Numbered from the stretch's first letter, positions 46,967 to 60,868 are shown. The stretch is 64,000 nucleotides of DNA from Melastoma dodecandrum (GCA_029817715.1 JARUPY010000089.1:682001-746000), one strand, 5' to 3'. The notes: generated by a model from the sequence alone, not told the origin. A program made the numbers and translations.

Positions 46967-49900
46967 TCACCGGTTGGTTTCTCCAGGAGTAGAGTCGGCA
47001 GGAACTTGTCGTACGAATTGTCCCTTCACACGAGGGCGTTGCTCGGCAAGTTTTTTCCGGCTCTCATATCGGACCTGATAAAGGAGAATCGGAAATAGTC
47101 AGCTTGCAAGCTGGCAAGAAACATGGACCGAGATGGTTGTGGAGAAGGAAAATAGCCTGTCACCTTCTTCTCGAAACACCTGTCCTTGCGCTTCATTCTA
47201 AACTTTGCAAGGGCTGCTGCTCTCAGCATGGATCTGTTCGCGATGCCATCTTGGGAGACAAAACAGTGTCCATTCTCTCCGGCATGTCCTGCAACTGGGG
47301 TCTGGCTTACATTGCCATTGCTTGCACAAATGCTTCCGCCTTCACTACTATTGAGCCGCGTCGATGTTCCATTACAGAAACTGCCGCTTGCGCTTCTGTC
47401 TGTACCTGATGAAATGTGAACACGGTCCTCCAGATGATTGAGCTTCAGCTCTTGCTTGTGGTGACTCCGGAAAGTAGGAATGCTCCCATTTTGATCAACA
47501 GGATCATCTGAACGTTCGATATGATTGTTTTCATAATTGAGTAGACGAATCGACTCGACATCCGGAAGTGGTTCCGGCCTCCCAACTGTGCTAGGGCTCG
47601 TCATAGGTGACGAACCATATTGGGCATGACATACTTTAGGAAATGCGGAACCATATTCTTTGCTTGGACTGTATATCTGCATGCCTCTTCTGGGAGACGG
47701 GGCGGGAAAGACATTCTGCTGAGAGCATGAACGGGAGAACTCAGATTGTCTCGATCGAGTAGCTGCCAAAGATATTTTACTCGTCGGAGTGCTCGGTGCA
47801 AGAATGGGAACATCTGACTCACGATGCACAGCTGCGTGCTGAATAGTATCCCAGTTGCTCCCACATTCCTTTTGTTGAAGTGAAACAGTTGTTGATCCAG
47901 GCCGCATGGGATTCAGTGACTTATTGACATATCTGCAATAAAAGAATAGAGCTAATTCCTCATCACGGGAAACGAAACAGAGAAAAAAAAATTGTGAAGA
48001 AACTGATGATCACAACACCTGATCCGTATACTGCAGCTCAAAATTTAGCCTGGAAAATTAGATCAGCCAGGATAAAATCGATGAAACGCCTCACCTAGAG
48101 AAGGCGGAAGCATCAGAATGCTTAAGGGTACCCCTTTCTCCAGTTTTTGGAGACACAAAACCGCCCGAATCAGACCTTCTCAAGGAAAGATCCAGGTCCG
48201 GTGATAAGTCTGATCCTTTAATGCAATAATTTGAAGTGCGACCAGTAACTGTCTGGTTATCAAAGGTTTCTATTAAGTTAATTACTTCTCTAACAGGATT
48301 GGCTGTCGCATCGTCATGGCTGAAGAGGCCAGTACCGATGAAGCTTTTGCCATCTCGTCGACATAATCCCAACATGATATTATTTTCACATCCAGGCTGA
48401 GGCAAATAAGGTGTCTGCTCTGTTTCTGCAACATCAACTTCCAATTCTGGTTTTGTACAAGAGCTCTGCAGAAAATGTCAGAAAAATAATGTGATGTAAA
48501 TCTCCACAAAAGAACTCATAAAACCAGTGACAGCTACTCGACTTAGAATTTTTTCTAAGCATCTACACACATATTTCATTGATTCCAATCAAGAGTGTTC
48601 TGTTCAATCAGCTATTATATGGAGAGGATAATGCTTGCGACAAAAACTTGACATTACAAATCTGAAATCCACATATAGTGAAGCATCTTTATCAACAAAA
48701 AGAGTTTGTCACATACTGCCACCGCGACATGTCAAGAGTGAATAATATGACATATCAAGAACAATTACAGCTGCCCTGCATTATCTTTACTTTTTCTTTC
48801 TCTTGATGAATTAAGTAACAAAGTGTCATTCAGTCGGGTACAAATGCACATGGTAAAAAATGGGTCCAAACCCTCTTACTTGAGCATCACTTCCCTTCTC
48901 AATCAATTCCTTGTCTCTCTCAACACAAGCCAAGTAACCACTTGAGTTATTACTGGCACCGTTATTTTCTGCCATTGCTTCAACCTTCTGCAAAGCCACT
49001 GTCTCATCCTGCTGCCCATTCCCGTTCCCGTTCCCGTTCCCACTTGATGATGACTGATCCGACAACAAGACAGTTACTTCTCTTGCAACTCAGTTAGCTT
49101 AATAATGAAATCAAGCGACAGTTGTTCATCTAACCTAATTATGAACAGATGGCGGAGAGAGGCTTACCGATTGCCTTCTCCAAACATGTTGCCACAGGTT
49201 TTTCAGCTCATTCTTCCTGATAGGCTTCACAAGATAGTCAGCAGCACCCCTCAACATGCAGCTGTACACAGTGCTAACGGCATCATGCGAAGACATCACT
49301 GCATTGGTTGGTACATAGAGGGACTCACTCTCAATACGTCGAGGCTACCAGATAACAAGAATGAGACTCGGAAAATACAGAGCTACTACTCACTGATGAC
49401 AGGAATGTTCTTGCAGATCTCGTGCTCCATGATCAAGGTAAGCAAAGCGAATCCAGATATAGCGGGCAAATCCACCTCGGTCAATATGAGGTCTATACTA
49501 CGTGGCTGTCCCTTCAGCAACTCCCAAGCCTTCAAACCATCAGGAACAGCAGAAACTGCCCAAAATGAAGCTAGAAGTCACGACACTCGAAATTCCTTGC
49601 AAAAGTATCAACATCGATAAACGACAAACGACACGAAGAGAGCACGCAAAAACCAAGACATGCACTATATTTTTGCAAAAACTGTCATGCAAAGCACTAT
49701 ATCCATCACATCTACCCTTCTCCAAAGCTACAGTTCGCAGGTATTGCAAGGCTCTGGCACCATTCGGTCACGCCTAGATGCCTTCAGTATCTAGAACAAG
49801 GAAGACTAACAGAACGAGAAACCAAACCCAAACCGAAGACAATTCCTACCAACAAACTCCGGTTCAGTAGGCATCCGAAGAAAATCCAATCACTCAAACA

Positions 49901-50245
49901 ACTCTCGATCAAACCATCAAAATGAGACAATAAACTAAAACCGCCAGGTCACCGAAAGCAACGCAAAACAGAATTAAGACCAAACCATCCTTCTCCTTCC
50001 CGACACTGACCTCTGTAGCTGCACTTCCTGAGAAGAGCGGCGATGATCTGGCGGGTGGAATCGTCCGCCTCCACAAGCAAAACCCTAAGCACCATCCTAG
50101 GCAAGAACCGCTGCCATTTCAGCCCACCTCCACCTTCCTCTTCCTCCTCGTCGTCGATATCAACAACCTCCACGTCCCTCTCCTTCCTATACAACATCTT
50201 CCGGCCACCACCACCACCTCCTCCGATGAACGCCGCCTCTCCCAT
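46967..50245 (-). CDS. PRR5: Pseudo-response regulator, PRR5 type (circadian clock)
   Basis: Nuclear repressor of morning clock genes. Seven exons (50245-50011, 49555-49394, 49298-49168, 49053-48880, 48465-48095, 47932-47164, 47074-46967) join in phase to 649 aa. The receiver-like domain runs from [20 protein letters not shown] to [20 protein letters not shown]. The phospho-acceptor Asp is replaced by Glu (LILTEVDLP), as in all PRRs. The CCT domain spans the last intron: [36 protein letters not shown]. An internal LDLSLRR motif is present (TOPLESS-type EAR-like in PRR5/7/9). A GNGNGNGN repeat follows the receiver. An in-frame ATG at 50269 is an alternative start. The tail [13 protein letters not shown] and receiver sequence favour PRR5 over PRR9. 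Confidence 0.94.
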
Positions 50246-52162
50246 ACTTAACCACCGTCGCAGGACCAAAGCCCCAGCGCCACCACAACTTCCAAAAGAA
50301 AAAGAAAAAGATAAAGAATCCGAAAATCCTCCGCCTTCTTCTGTCCAACACCTTCTCCTTTTTACACGAAAAATATCTGAAAGACATTATTTTTTTTTGG
50401 GGGGGGGGGGGGAATGAGTATAATCGGACGGCTGTGGAGGGAGGAAGAGCCCCCACTAACATGTCAGAGGGGGGAATCCGACGATGGAGGATTGGTGTAG
50501 CAGCGGAAGGAGGCAAAAGCAAGTAGGGAAAATATCTAAACATGGGGGGTGGGCGGGGGGGGGATGGTGGGAGTTGCCACGTCGTAGCAAAGTGGTTGGA
50601 TATTTTGGTGTACACGTGGCCAAGTGGACGCAATTAATTGAGTTTTAGCTCGCCTGAGGCGTAAACTGCAGCCGAGTGTGAGGATTTAATTAAAAGGGGA
50701 ACAAGTGTAAAAGAAAAGAAAAAAGGAAGATATTTTTTGAGTGGGCCCGGGGAGGAGGGCGACCGTCCGATCCTGTGGAGGATGGCCTGACACGTGGTGG
50801 GTCATCCGGGCAGCGGGTGTTAGATTCTGATTCCACTTTTCTTTTTTGATTTGTTTTAAAAAAATTATTGACTCTCTACCTTAAACTTATCCCATCTCCC
50901 CACTCACCCCCCTGTTGGAGAATGCGTTAATTGTGAAATCGGGAATCTGAAGAAGAAGGAATTAGTGGGGAACCAATAAGAGCCATTCATTTAAATCTAC
51001 CAAGTCAAGACAACGATCGTCACGTCCCCCAACACCATCACATTCTCTCTCTCTCTCTCTCTCTCGTACTGAGTTAAAAAAATTCCAACACCAAAAGTCT
51101 TAATTTTTGACAGCCGTACGTAAAAAGGCCCCAAGCAAACAAACCACCCAAAAGAGAAAAATATCAAGCCACGACGAGGCCCACAGAACACCACTAGCAG
51201 CGGCAGCAGCTGATGGTGGTTTGTTTCCTTCCTCTCTCTCTCTCTCAGGATTTACTAACAACACATCAGTCCAAAAAACCCCATGGTCCGCCCACTGAAA
51301 TACGAGGATTGTACCGTCTTCTTTTTTTTAAATATGATTCGAATTTTTAAAATTATTTAAATGATGTTTTTAAGTTATTAATGATTTTAAATTTATAAAT
51401 AAGTGCTTCTTTGAGACAACGATTTTAACTATAATAGTCACGCGCTTTTGAGTGACTTCGTTATTTCTCTAAATTTTTTTTATTATTTTAGGATAAAATC
51501 ATCGTTTGAAACCAAGTCCATTTATGAAAAGACGCTGATGCTGTTGAAACATCGAATTACACTAAAAAGTATTTTAAGTATGCGATTTTTTTTTAAGTTT
51601 AAAATCATTTTTAGGGGTAATATTTAGATAATTTTGAAAAATCTAACTGCTGCTTGTACATGGAGTAATGTTCTCAAACAGTGTTATTCGAAAAGAAAAT
51701 TATAAAACAGAATAAATAATTTCGAAATTTTAAAAATAATATTATATTAACTTTCATAAAGTTTGATTTCAAAAATAAAAAAGAAAATAAGAAGGGGTAT
51801 CGAATTTATGAAATTTAATTTTCGAACATTCGATATTTTATTTTATGAATTTTTCATCCTACTGAAATTAAAATGGAGCAAACCCGTTGAATGTGAATTA
51901 AAACATGGAAGGATAAGGTTGGGGTTTTTTGAGGGGTGGGTTCGTGTCGGGACGACACAGGTCAGTGTGGACTGGAGGGGACCACCCGCCATGACTCCCC
52001 CACCGAAAAACCTCTCTGTCTGTGTCCGTCCCAACCTCCGATCCCGACCGCCACGTCTGAATTCCTATCCAAATCCCGTTTTCCCAATTCCCCCGCCAAA
52101 TCCGAATCCAAGGTTACAAAGAATCCTCTTGAATCTTCCCTACTTCTCATTCTGTTCGATCC
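50246..52162. other. Divergent promoter region
   Basis: Lies between PRR5 (minus) and PSRP1 (plus). It contains a poly-T/poly-G tract near 50391-50412 and a CT microsatellite near 51042-51065; 51.3-51.9 kb is very AT-rich. No gene is seen. Confidence 0.5.
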
Positions 52163-53668
52163 ATGGCTGTCGCCGCCGCCACCTCCACGACCCACTTCTC
52201 TTCTCTGAATGCCAACTTCCGCAACCCCTTTCTACCCACTTCCGCTTCCACTTCCCCGTCTCGGTCGACTTCGTTCCCGGGTCCGTCCTACGGACCCATC
52301 AAGAACGGAACTTGGTCTTCCAGTAGCTCGTCCTTCGTTTCCAACCCACTTTGCCCTAAAGTCTGTGTCCGGTATGGGATCGGTGCCGCTCCTGGGCGAA
52401 GAGACACTGTCAGTGCCGGCCCAGTCGTCCGCATGTCGTGGAGCGGCCCGCTCTCCTCGGTCAAGTTGATCATCCAAGGGAAGAACTTGGAGGTAGGTCC
52501 CGTCAGTCGGTCTGTCGATCTGTTGTTTTCATGAGATGCGTTTTAATTGCGGTCCGTGAATCGGCTTGATGAATGCAAATGCAGCTGACTCCTTCCGTGA
52601 AGTCGTATGTCGAGGAGAAAGTTGGTAAGGCTGTCCAGAAGCACACCCACCTCGTCAGGGAAGTCGATGTGAGGCTGTCCATCCGGGGCGGGGAGTTCGG
52701 TAAAGGGCCTAAAGTCCGCAGATGCGAGGTAAAAATTATGTTGCTTTGATTGGCGTAGATGGCTGCTTCGGTAGATGTGTGAAGTTCAATTTCGGTGTGG
52801 GAATTCAGGTCACGTTGTTCACCAAGAGGCACGGAGTGGTTCGTGCTGAGGAGGAGGCTGAGTCGGTCTTTGGGAGCATCGACCTGGTGTCCTCCATCAT
52901 TCAGAGAAAACTGAGGAAGATCAAGGAGAAGGAGTCGGATCACGGTCGGCACATGAAGGGATACGATCGATCCAAGGTCAGGGAACCAGTGGTGCTGCCC
53001 GTCGAGGTGGACGTAGAGGAGGCAGAACCAGAAGAAGAAGTCGTAGAGGACTTCATCGAGGAGGTCGGTCCCCATTCTCCTGTTCATTCTCCTGTTTTAT
53101 GCGGAATTGTGTGACTGCTTGCTGTGACTATCACTTAGCATTGGATAATCTGACGATTCGTGCCTATTAAGATCGAAAATTGCTTACATTTTGCAATAGC
53201 TTATGTTAGTCTGACCCGATGGAAGCTGCGGTGGATCTCTTGTTTTGTATGATGTTATCATGAGAATGAATACGAGATAAACGACACTAGGGGATCCTTT
53301 TTAGCTTCCAAGAAGAGTGCTGCCCCGCTAACTGTTGTAAAACTGTCATTACAGATTGTTCGGACTAAATACTTTGACATGCCACCGCTGACCGTTGCCG
53401 AGGCAATCCAGCAACTGGAAAATGTTGATCACGACTTCTATGCTTTCCGAAATGAAGAAACTGGTGTGTACTCTCCTCAGTATTCCTAGCTGTCTTTTAT
53501 TACCAGATTATTTTACATGCTTGTGTGCTGAATGCAGGCGAGATTAACATTCTGTACAAGAGGAAAGCTGGAGGCTACGGCCTTATCCTCCCTAAGGGAA
53601 GTGGGAAAGCGGAGAAGCTGGAACCTTTAACACTCGACAACTTGAAAGAATCCTCACTGGTGGAATGA
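52163..53668 (+). CDS. PSRP1: Plastid ribosome hibernation factor PSRP1 (long HPF)
   Basis: Binds the chloroplast 70S ribosome decoding region and silences it, like bacterial long HPF. Exons 52163-52492, 52585-52728, 52809-53063, 53355-53463 and 53538-53668 give 322 aa. The Ser/Thr-rich N-terminus (about 80 residues) is a plastid transit peptide. The S30AE/HPF N-domain runs from [20 protein letters not shown] through [20 protein letters not shown] to [18 protein letters not shown]. An acidic linker ([19 protein letters not shown]) leads to the C-terminal dimerisation domain ([39 protein letters not shown] and GGYGLILP). The protein is complete and expected to be functional. Confidence 0.95.
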
Positions 53669-55607
53669 ACAATCAGAACAAGCTGGAGTTCCATGACATC
53701 ATTTGCTACAGGGCATGAAGTTCTGCAGGGGGCTATGCATAAGATGATACGAAGGCAGATATATGGATGAAACCTTTGATTTTGCTACATTTACATTTTC
53801 ACGTATTTGCTAACTCGAGGATCATCCGCCCTATAGTCCGACATTAGATACGGAGCACAACTAGCAGAACATGCAGTCTCTAAATAGTAATCTTCAAATC
53901 AAACAACAAAATATGTCCCCAGAACATGGCTACACGGTCTCCCGCTGTCGGCTCACCACCCAGGGCTCTTTTCAGTCACTGGCTGCCATATGAGGAAGCT
54001 GTAAGAGCACATAGTCTATGCAAATACTGCGACCGGCCTACCTCACCTGCCCTGGAGATGCCAACCTCGACCTCACTTTCAGTCGGTCTACATAATTCAG
54101 AGCCAGTGATTTGAATTAGAAATCAAAGATGACACAAATCCAACAAACATAATACTGTGATTCCACAAATCCAACAAACATAATACTGTGATTTCTAATA
54201 AAACCTGGATGGTTTGAATGGAAGGCAGATCTGGATTTCTGAGGAGATTTTGGTTCAGAACGATCCACAGATTTGCTACAAGAACATTTCAATTGATGAA
54301 CTCAATGAAGGAAGCATTTGCATCGAGGAAGCAGGTACAATTTTAACTGAAAAAGAAACATCGAATTGAACAGAGTTGGGCTCATGCTTTGAGTTTGGGC
54401 CCGTTTGTGGGACATGTAGGCCGGCCCACTGATATTATATAAATATTGTTTGTATACAGGTAACGATTTCATTAAATGGTAAGAAATTTCGAGATGATAA
54501 AAAGGGTCGATTTTTTTTTCTATAAAGTCGGTAGAGGTGGATAAACATTAGACATCATTTTTAAATTTTTTTAATATATTTATTCATTATTTTGCATTGG
54601 AATACGTGATTTTTTTTTCTTCTTATTGGATTGGAATTTGGATTCCTAGGGAGGGAAAAGAAAACCCACCAAAAGGAAAGAAGAAGAAGGAAGGGATAAC
54701 AATTCTTGACTTTATCTTATAAAAGGACGAATATTAGTGAACAACAAACACTCTTACAAACCAAAGACACGTTGCTGAGAAAAAAGCTTTTGGACTTGGC
54801 ACGTTTAAATTCCTCGGCGGATTTTGTTTTACTCGTGTATTTTTTTTTTAGGAATTCACGTGAAATGACCCCCCATAGATTAAATATAAAAAAAGTGGAC
54901 GATGAACCAACCAAAGTTTGCTCCTTTTTTTATATATTTGGGCTTGTCAAAATGTGAGACGTGATTATGTTTTTTTTTTGTTTATTAAAATATTTTGAAG
55001 TGTGGGGTGTCCGCTTGGAATCACGCCTCGAATTTTTGGTAATACAAAAATGTGTTCACAGAAGGAAGAACGTAGCGCAATATAAAATCATGCGAAAATC
55101 TCTACATAGGGAAAGGCGAAATCAGACGACAATCCCCCCTTCTTCGTCTCCCTCTCTCTCTCTCTCTCTCGGATCAATTCTTCCCATGGAACGACTCCAT
55201 TAACACCGTCACCAACCCCCCCCAACACACCTTCTTCTTTCTCATCTTCTTCTCCACGTTCTACTTCTGACCCGATTCCTAAAAGTCTTGTCCTTGTCGT
55301 TTTTCCTTTTTCTTTTGTTCCCCTCCCTCCCCTATTCGACCGATCGGGGAGTTTACGTCTTGTCCCGATCAAGAAATTCCACCCCGGGCTTTTACGTAAT
55401 TCGCCGGTGGGGTTTGGTTTTCGAGTGTCCGGGATTTTCTGGGTCGGTTTCACTTTCGTCAAATTCGCCATCTTTTTTTACGATCGGCGATCGGTTACAC
55501 ACTGTGATAGCATCCAGTCGATTCTGTTTGTTCCGGGGGTTGCGTTTTTTTTTGTGTTCCTTTGTGGGGTTTTGGTGGGTGAGCGGGTTGGAGTGAGATT
55601 TCTGATC
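53669..55607. other. Gene-free interval between PSRP1 and the RRM gene
   Basis: The left part is PSRP1 3' UTR. A 31-bp word (CCACAAATCCAACAAACATA and following) is duplicated in tandem at about 54134-54195. From 55.1 kb a CT-rich tract and GC-richer DNA mark the next gene's leader. No other gene is supported. Confidence 0.45.
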
Positions 55608-58138
55608 ATGGCGGTAGCTGAGAACGCCGGAGTCAAGATCGGGTCGCCTTCATCCGGGCAGTACTCGGAGACGAACGGCTCTGCTGTAGGGGCGGGGGCG
55701 GCTTCATCTGATCATGGCGATGGGAACCTCCGCGTTGTTAAGGGAGGTGGCACTGGAGATATCAGTAATGGGTTCTTGGCTAAGTCTGGGTCGCTGTCCC
55801 GTGATCGGGATTTCGAGGGCTGGGTCAAGGGGGACAGCGGGAATCGTGGTGGGGTTTACCGGAACGGGAATGGGGGTAGTAAGGGTGTGAATGAAATGAG
55901 GGAACTCATGGCGGATTTCTTGTCCAAGTTGAATCCGATGGCTGAGGAGTTTGTGCCCCCTTCACATGTTAGTAGTTTTGGGTATTTGGTGAATGGAGGG
56001 TTTGGTTATCCCGGCGGGTTCCTCCTTCATATGGATGCGGGGAATGCCAATGGCAGAAGGGTAAGATGATGCTTGTTGACAATGTATATATATGTAATAT
56101 ATTCCTTTGTTCGTTTCAATTATCACATGTGCTTTCTGTGAGATGATGATCGATGCTTGAGAAATAAGCCAGCTGTTCTATTTTGACATTTCGGAATCTT
56201 CTTCTACGTTGACACTCTATTAGAAGATAATTTTGTAACTCTATGGGATTATGCACTTGGCTTTTGCATTGGTTTGTGTTTTCCTATAGCAGTTTCTGTC
56301 TATTTATTCCGTGTTCTTTTACAGAAGAAGAATGGTTTTAGTCAGGGAAAGCCTAGGATGAATAAGAGGACTAGTTTAGCTCAGCGTGATGAGATCATTC
56401 GAAGGACCGTTTACGTGACTGACATAGATCAGCAGGTAAAGCTTTCCTCCTAGTTAGAGGTACATCAAACTATGCAGTTAATATGAACACGTTTACCGGA
56501 ATGATTGCTTCAACTGATGTAATATTGACCTGCTCTTTCACTTTGGCCTTGTTGTGCTGGACCAGGTGACAGAGGAGCAACTGGCAGGTCTCTTTAATAG
56601 TTTTGGACAGGTATACCATTACCGACATGAATAGGCATTCATTTCTTATAATAGCTACTTTGGGAGTAATGCCCTTTTTAATCTTTTAAGGTTGTTGATT
56701 GCCGGGTATGTGGAGATCCCAACTCTTGTCTCCGCTTTGCTTTCATTGAGTTTACTGATGAGGGTATGAACTATGCCTGTGTATGCTATTTGTTTTATCT
56801 CTGAGATTTAGTTTTCCGAATATTGATGAAACTTGCATAAACACATGCAGAAGGGGCCAGGGCTGCTTTGTCTCTTTCTGGAACGGTGCTTGGTTTCTAT
56901 CCAATCCGGGTTTCGCCTTCTAAAACAGCCATTGCACCTGTTAATCCAACTTTCCTTCCTAGGGTGAGAAAGATCAGTTTATTTGTGCTTGAAGTGCTTA
57001 GTTCCTTTTCTTTTGGTACTGACTTGCTGAGCGGCTAATCCTGGTTGTTGCAGTCTGACGATGAACGTGAAATGTGCTCGAGAACTGTTTACTGCACAAA
57101 CATAGATCGGAAGGTTTCTTTTGAATCATTGATCATGTTAATTCCTGATAGCCGGGAGTGGATAGTTTTTTCACATTTGCTCATCTTATGCAGGTCACTC
57201 AAGCAGATCTGAAGCACTTCTTTGAGTCACTTTGTGGAGAGGTGTCATTATTACCATACTGATCTTATTGTATCTTTCTCCATGTTTCAAGGGATCATCC
57301 TCATGTGGTGTAACTTCAATTCCTCCGACAGGTTCAACGCTTAAGGCTCCTAGGGGACTACAATTATTCCACCAGGATTGCTTTTGTGGAGTTTGTAATG
57401 GTAATGTGATATCTTTAATTAAATTTTGTTGTAATTCTCTTATACCATCGGTATTTGCTTGTTAGTTGCTTCGGCTTCTGTTGGAGGCTGCATATGATAA
57501 TGCATATTAGCCTTACGTGTTCCTTTAATCCTGTTGATATTCTGTATATGGTTTTCGAACATAAAGTTTGCTTACTCTTCTGGATTCATATTTCCTTTTG
57601 GGAGAAGTTTATGCCATAGGATTTCCTTATTGTCCACCGTATTGTATCTTTGGCATCATCTTCGGCCTGAATATTGGTTACACGATCATTCCGCTGATGG
57701 AAAGCTTGAATGCAACCCTTGTTGTCGGTGACCAAGCTCCAAGCAAGAAACCTGGCCAAAGCTCCCATGGCTTGCTTCCATTAGTGACGGCCAGTTTTAG
57801 ACAGATTTTGCTTGTCTAGTGAGCGATATCAATGTTATATTTGACTGATGTGTAAAACATGAGAACGATCTAGGTAGTCTGTGTTTTGGAGGTTGGTGCT
57901 GATTATGCTTATTAACCATTATCGCAGGCTGAAAGTGCAATTGCAGCCCTCAGTTGCAGCGGAGCAATTTTGGGGTCCCTGCCCATAAGGTTAACACAGA
58001 AAGCAAAGTCACATGAATTCTCTCTGGAACACCCACTTCTCTATTGTTCTGATATATTTCATTTATCTCCTTTGCAGGATCAGCCCGTCAAAGACGCCTG
58101 TGAGGCCGCGTCTGGTTCCCGGTTCCCCTAGGCACTAA
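55608..58138 (+). CDS. PAM2 and two-RRM protein, CID8-13 type
   Basis: Poly(A)-binding-protein interactor. Ten exons (55608-56060, 56325-56435, 56566-56610, 56691-56763, 56851-56963, 57054-57113, 57194-57241, 57332-57400, 57928-57989, 58078-58138) join in phase to 364 aa. A Gly-rich N-terminus is followed by the PAM2 motif SKLNPMAEEFVPPS (near residue 107), which binds the MLLE domain of PABP. A basic patch (KKNGFSQGKPRMNKR) and two RRMs follow. RRM1 has RTVYVTDIDQQVTEEQLAGL and RFAFIEFTDEEGARAAL; RRM2 has RTVYCTNIDRKVTQADLKHF and RIAFVEFVMAESAIAAL. It ends RISPSKTPVRPRLVPGSPRH. This arrangement defines the plant CID8-13 group; the exact member is not assigned. Confidence 0.93.
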
Positions 58139-58898
58139 TTGTCACGTTCTCTCATTCACTTCACGTGGACGGATGCTTCCATGACAGACATATAGGTAGC
58201 AGTGCGGTCCCTTTCTTCGCCATTTGATGTGTCCTCCTTCCTCTGGCTGGGAGAGTCCGGTTACTGGAATGTACTTGGAGTGTACCTGTTTTATCTCTAC
58301 GTTTTTCCCTTTGCCTGACCCCACTTTGCAGTGGCCGCGGGATGTTTATTTTCGTTCTGTAGATTAGGAGTTTTTTTGGACAGAGTTGCTCTCTTCAGCT
58401 TTTGGTGACTAAGTTTATCCTTCTTGAAGAGTGAGAGACTCTTGACCTTGCAATGGAGAATTTGAGATAGGAAAACGTGTGACGTGATCCTGGAAACAGA
58501 CATCTGTTGCCACGCTTTTGTTCCCTGTCAAACAATTTGCCTTCACTCCTGAAAACTGAGTAATTCTCGCCGTCTTGATCAGGGCGTTTTTGCCATCACA
58601 TGGGAAGAGGTAACATGTTCCCCCAGTCTGGATGTAGGAAATGATTCACGGATGGTCAGAGACAAGATTCTAAGACAGACAGGGACGGAACATTCTTGCC
58701 GGAATCCTAAGATTGCAGTGAAATATTGAAAAATAGCCCATCATCTCAGACATTGCCAAAAACAGAATCTGATCAAGGCACATACGAGCAATATCTTGCC
58801 AATACCATACAACAACATGCGTTACCAAGGTTTTACAAAAATTCAGAGAAGCCATGAGTCCTCTTACAATGACTGCATTTAGTACAGATCCAGGGACT
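58139..58898. other. Convergent 3' ends of RRM and GRF genes
   Basis: Probable 3' UTRs. Open frames here lack domains. Confidence 0.45.
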
Positions 58899-60223
58899 CT
58901 AGTTTGCAAATGATGCCAGGTTGTTAGGAGGATTGAACCACTGGACAGTGAACTCTGACATACTGAAGGGACTTCCTCCCAGCCTCGGGCTGCTTGGGCC
59001 GCTGCTATCGGATATCTGTGCAGCGAGGGAGGTTCCCATCTCATCGTGGACATTCCCTGGGATATTCGGCGAGGAAGGATTCGAAGGCATTCCAGCAATT
59101 CTGTGGCCGAGCACTTCTGCCAGGGGTCCACCTAAGGGAGCAAGAGGAACCCACGATGAGGAATCTATTGCCCTCGACCCCATTTCCACATTATCGGTGC
59201 CGGCCATGGACAGGGTGAGGGAAGAGAGGCCGAACGGGTCGGAACCGATGAAGGAATGGTGGTGGGCTTGAGCTTTGTCGTAATCCGTTGGTTCCAGATA
59301 AGAAGAGGCAGGGAAGGAGTTGTAAGCAGAAGCAGTTGAAGAATGGTCTCCAATCATCAGCCAATCCACATCCCTAAAAGCAAACACAACAGAATGTCAG
59401 ATTCAGACATGGACAACGGTTTCAAAGAGACATCATCATGGATTCCAGACACCTGATCTTATTCCCCTCTCCCAAACCTGGAATCAGTAAGCACACACTT
59501 CCTACCTCGACTCCTTGTAAGAAGGCTCCGGGGCGAGGAAACTGCTGTTATCATCATCCCCGGCGAAAACCAGAGGGACCCCGTCGTCCCGCGGAGCGAG
59601 AGCCACTCCGGACGACGTCGAGGAAGAAGCGGGGAACCCCATCATATTGGCCCGCGTCTTCTTCGTGCCATTAGTGTTACCGCATACGGCTACGCTGTTA
59701 GCTTGGGCTTCCACGAGCTTTCTTGAACGAGGGCGACCTCTGTGGAGGTGACGATCACAGTACTTCTGGTGGGGGGCCACCTCCCTGGAACACCTCCATT
59801 TCTTACCGTCCGTCCTCTTACACCTCCCGGGCTCGCCGTCAGACCCGACCCCGTAACCCACTGTCAACCCGGAACCGACCCAGGTCAGATATCGAGCAAA
59901 AAACACGCTAAAAAAAAGAAACAGAAAAACGGGATCTTTTTGTTGTTATTTTTTGTTATTTGTTGTCAGGAGGGCTTACGGGAGTAGTAAGGGGGATGGG
60001 GGGAGTGGGAGAGGCTGCGGATGATTGGGAGGAGGAGATGGGGAGGGACAGGGATGGAGGCGGCCATGTACTTGTAGATCATTGCCTGTGTCTCGAGCTC
60101 CTTCCACTGTGCATGGGTGAAGGCGTAACCCGTCCCCATTGGGGTGGTGGTCGTCCTTGTCGCCGACATTGGTGGTGGTGGTGGTGGTGGGAGGAGGTTG
60201 TCCGAAGGGAAGGAACGCAACAT
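58899..60223 (-). CDS. Growth-regulating factor, GRF7/GRF8 type
   Basis: Transcription factor of leaf and root growth that works with GIF coactivators. Exons 60223-59980, 59860-59506 and 59373-58899 give 357 aa. The QLQ domain ([19 protein letters not shown], then [10 protein letters not shown]) has Trp-Lys where many have Leu-Gln. The WRC domain [19 protein letters not shown], then [16 protein letters not shown], has the nuclear signal and C3H zinc ligands. The C-terminal GGPLAEVLG and LSLTLSMAG pieces resemble GRF7/8. The start could also be MSATRTT (60169), since the N-terminus is a proline run. A miR396 site lies at the end of the WRC. No break is seen. Confidence 0.92.
59709..59729 (-). 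promoter_or_regulatory. miR396 target site in GRF mRNA
   Basis: In the sense direction the site reads CGTTCAAGAAAGC followed by TCGTGGAA, encoding RSRKLVE. Most GRFs have CCTGTGGAA after the first part (RSRKPVE). Pairing with miR396 still works with a single bulged C, now placed one base further along, so regulation is expected to persist. Confidence 0.7.
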
Positions 60224-60868
60224 ACAGATGGGACACGGATTAAGAGGGGGTGGGTGGTGGGGGAGAGAGTCAAAAGGATGGAATCTTTGACTTGGGGGGA
60301 TTGTGAGGAGGAGGAGGAGGAGGAGACAAAGGCGGCAACAGCAGCTGCTGCGGGCGGCAGATGGGAGATTTTTTTGATGAGATGAGATGCCCAACCCCAA
60401 CCCGAACTTCCTCTCCACTTCTTCAAAAAATGTTCATTTTTTAATTTATAAATTGGATGTGGTGGGCTCGGGAGTGTAATTTCGAAAATTTTTCCAACAC
60501 GAATCGAATTTTATAACACTCTAAATTTAAAAGTCTGAAATTATAAAATACGTTTTCTTAATTTTACTTCGCTTTATAGATTTCATGCTTCATTTAATAT
60601 TTCTATTATCTTTAAAAAGTGATTTTTTTTAATTTATAATGTCCGATATTCGGGACGTACACGCCACCCGCCTTTATTACCCCTATATTAATTATTTAAT
60701 TACACAAATGATTAATTATTTAATTTAAAAAAATAATAAAATTAACTATGGGTATCATACAGAGTTGAAAGAGAGAGAGAGAGAGAGGAGGGAGAAATGA
60801 ATAAACATTTGATATATAGGTAGGGTTAGGTTAGGAGGTGTGCTTCCGATCTTCCAGCATTCGCATTG

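Noticed and set aside
57232..57819. Frames within the RRM gene introns
   Set aside because: Lie in intron sequence between exons that splice in phase; no domain.
59960..60385. Plus-strand frame opposite the GRF exon 1
   Set aside because: Trp/Glu-rich shadow of the poly-Pro and QLQ coding strand.
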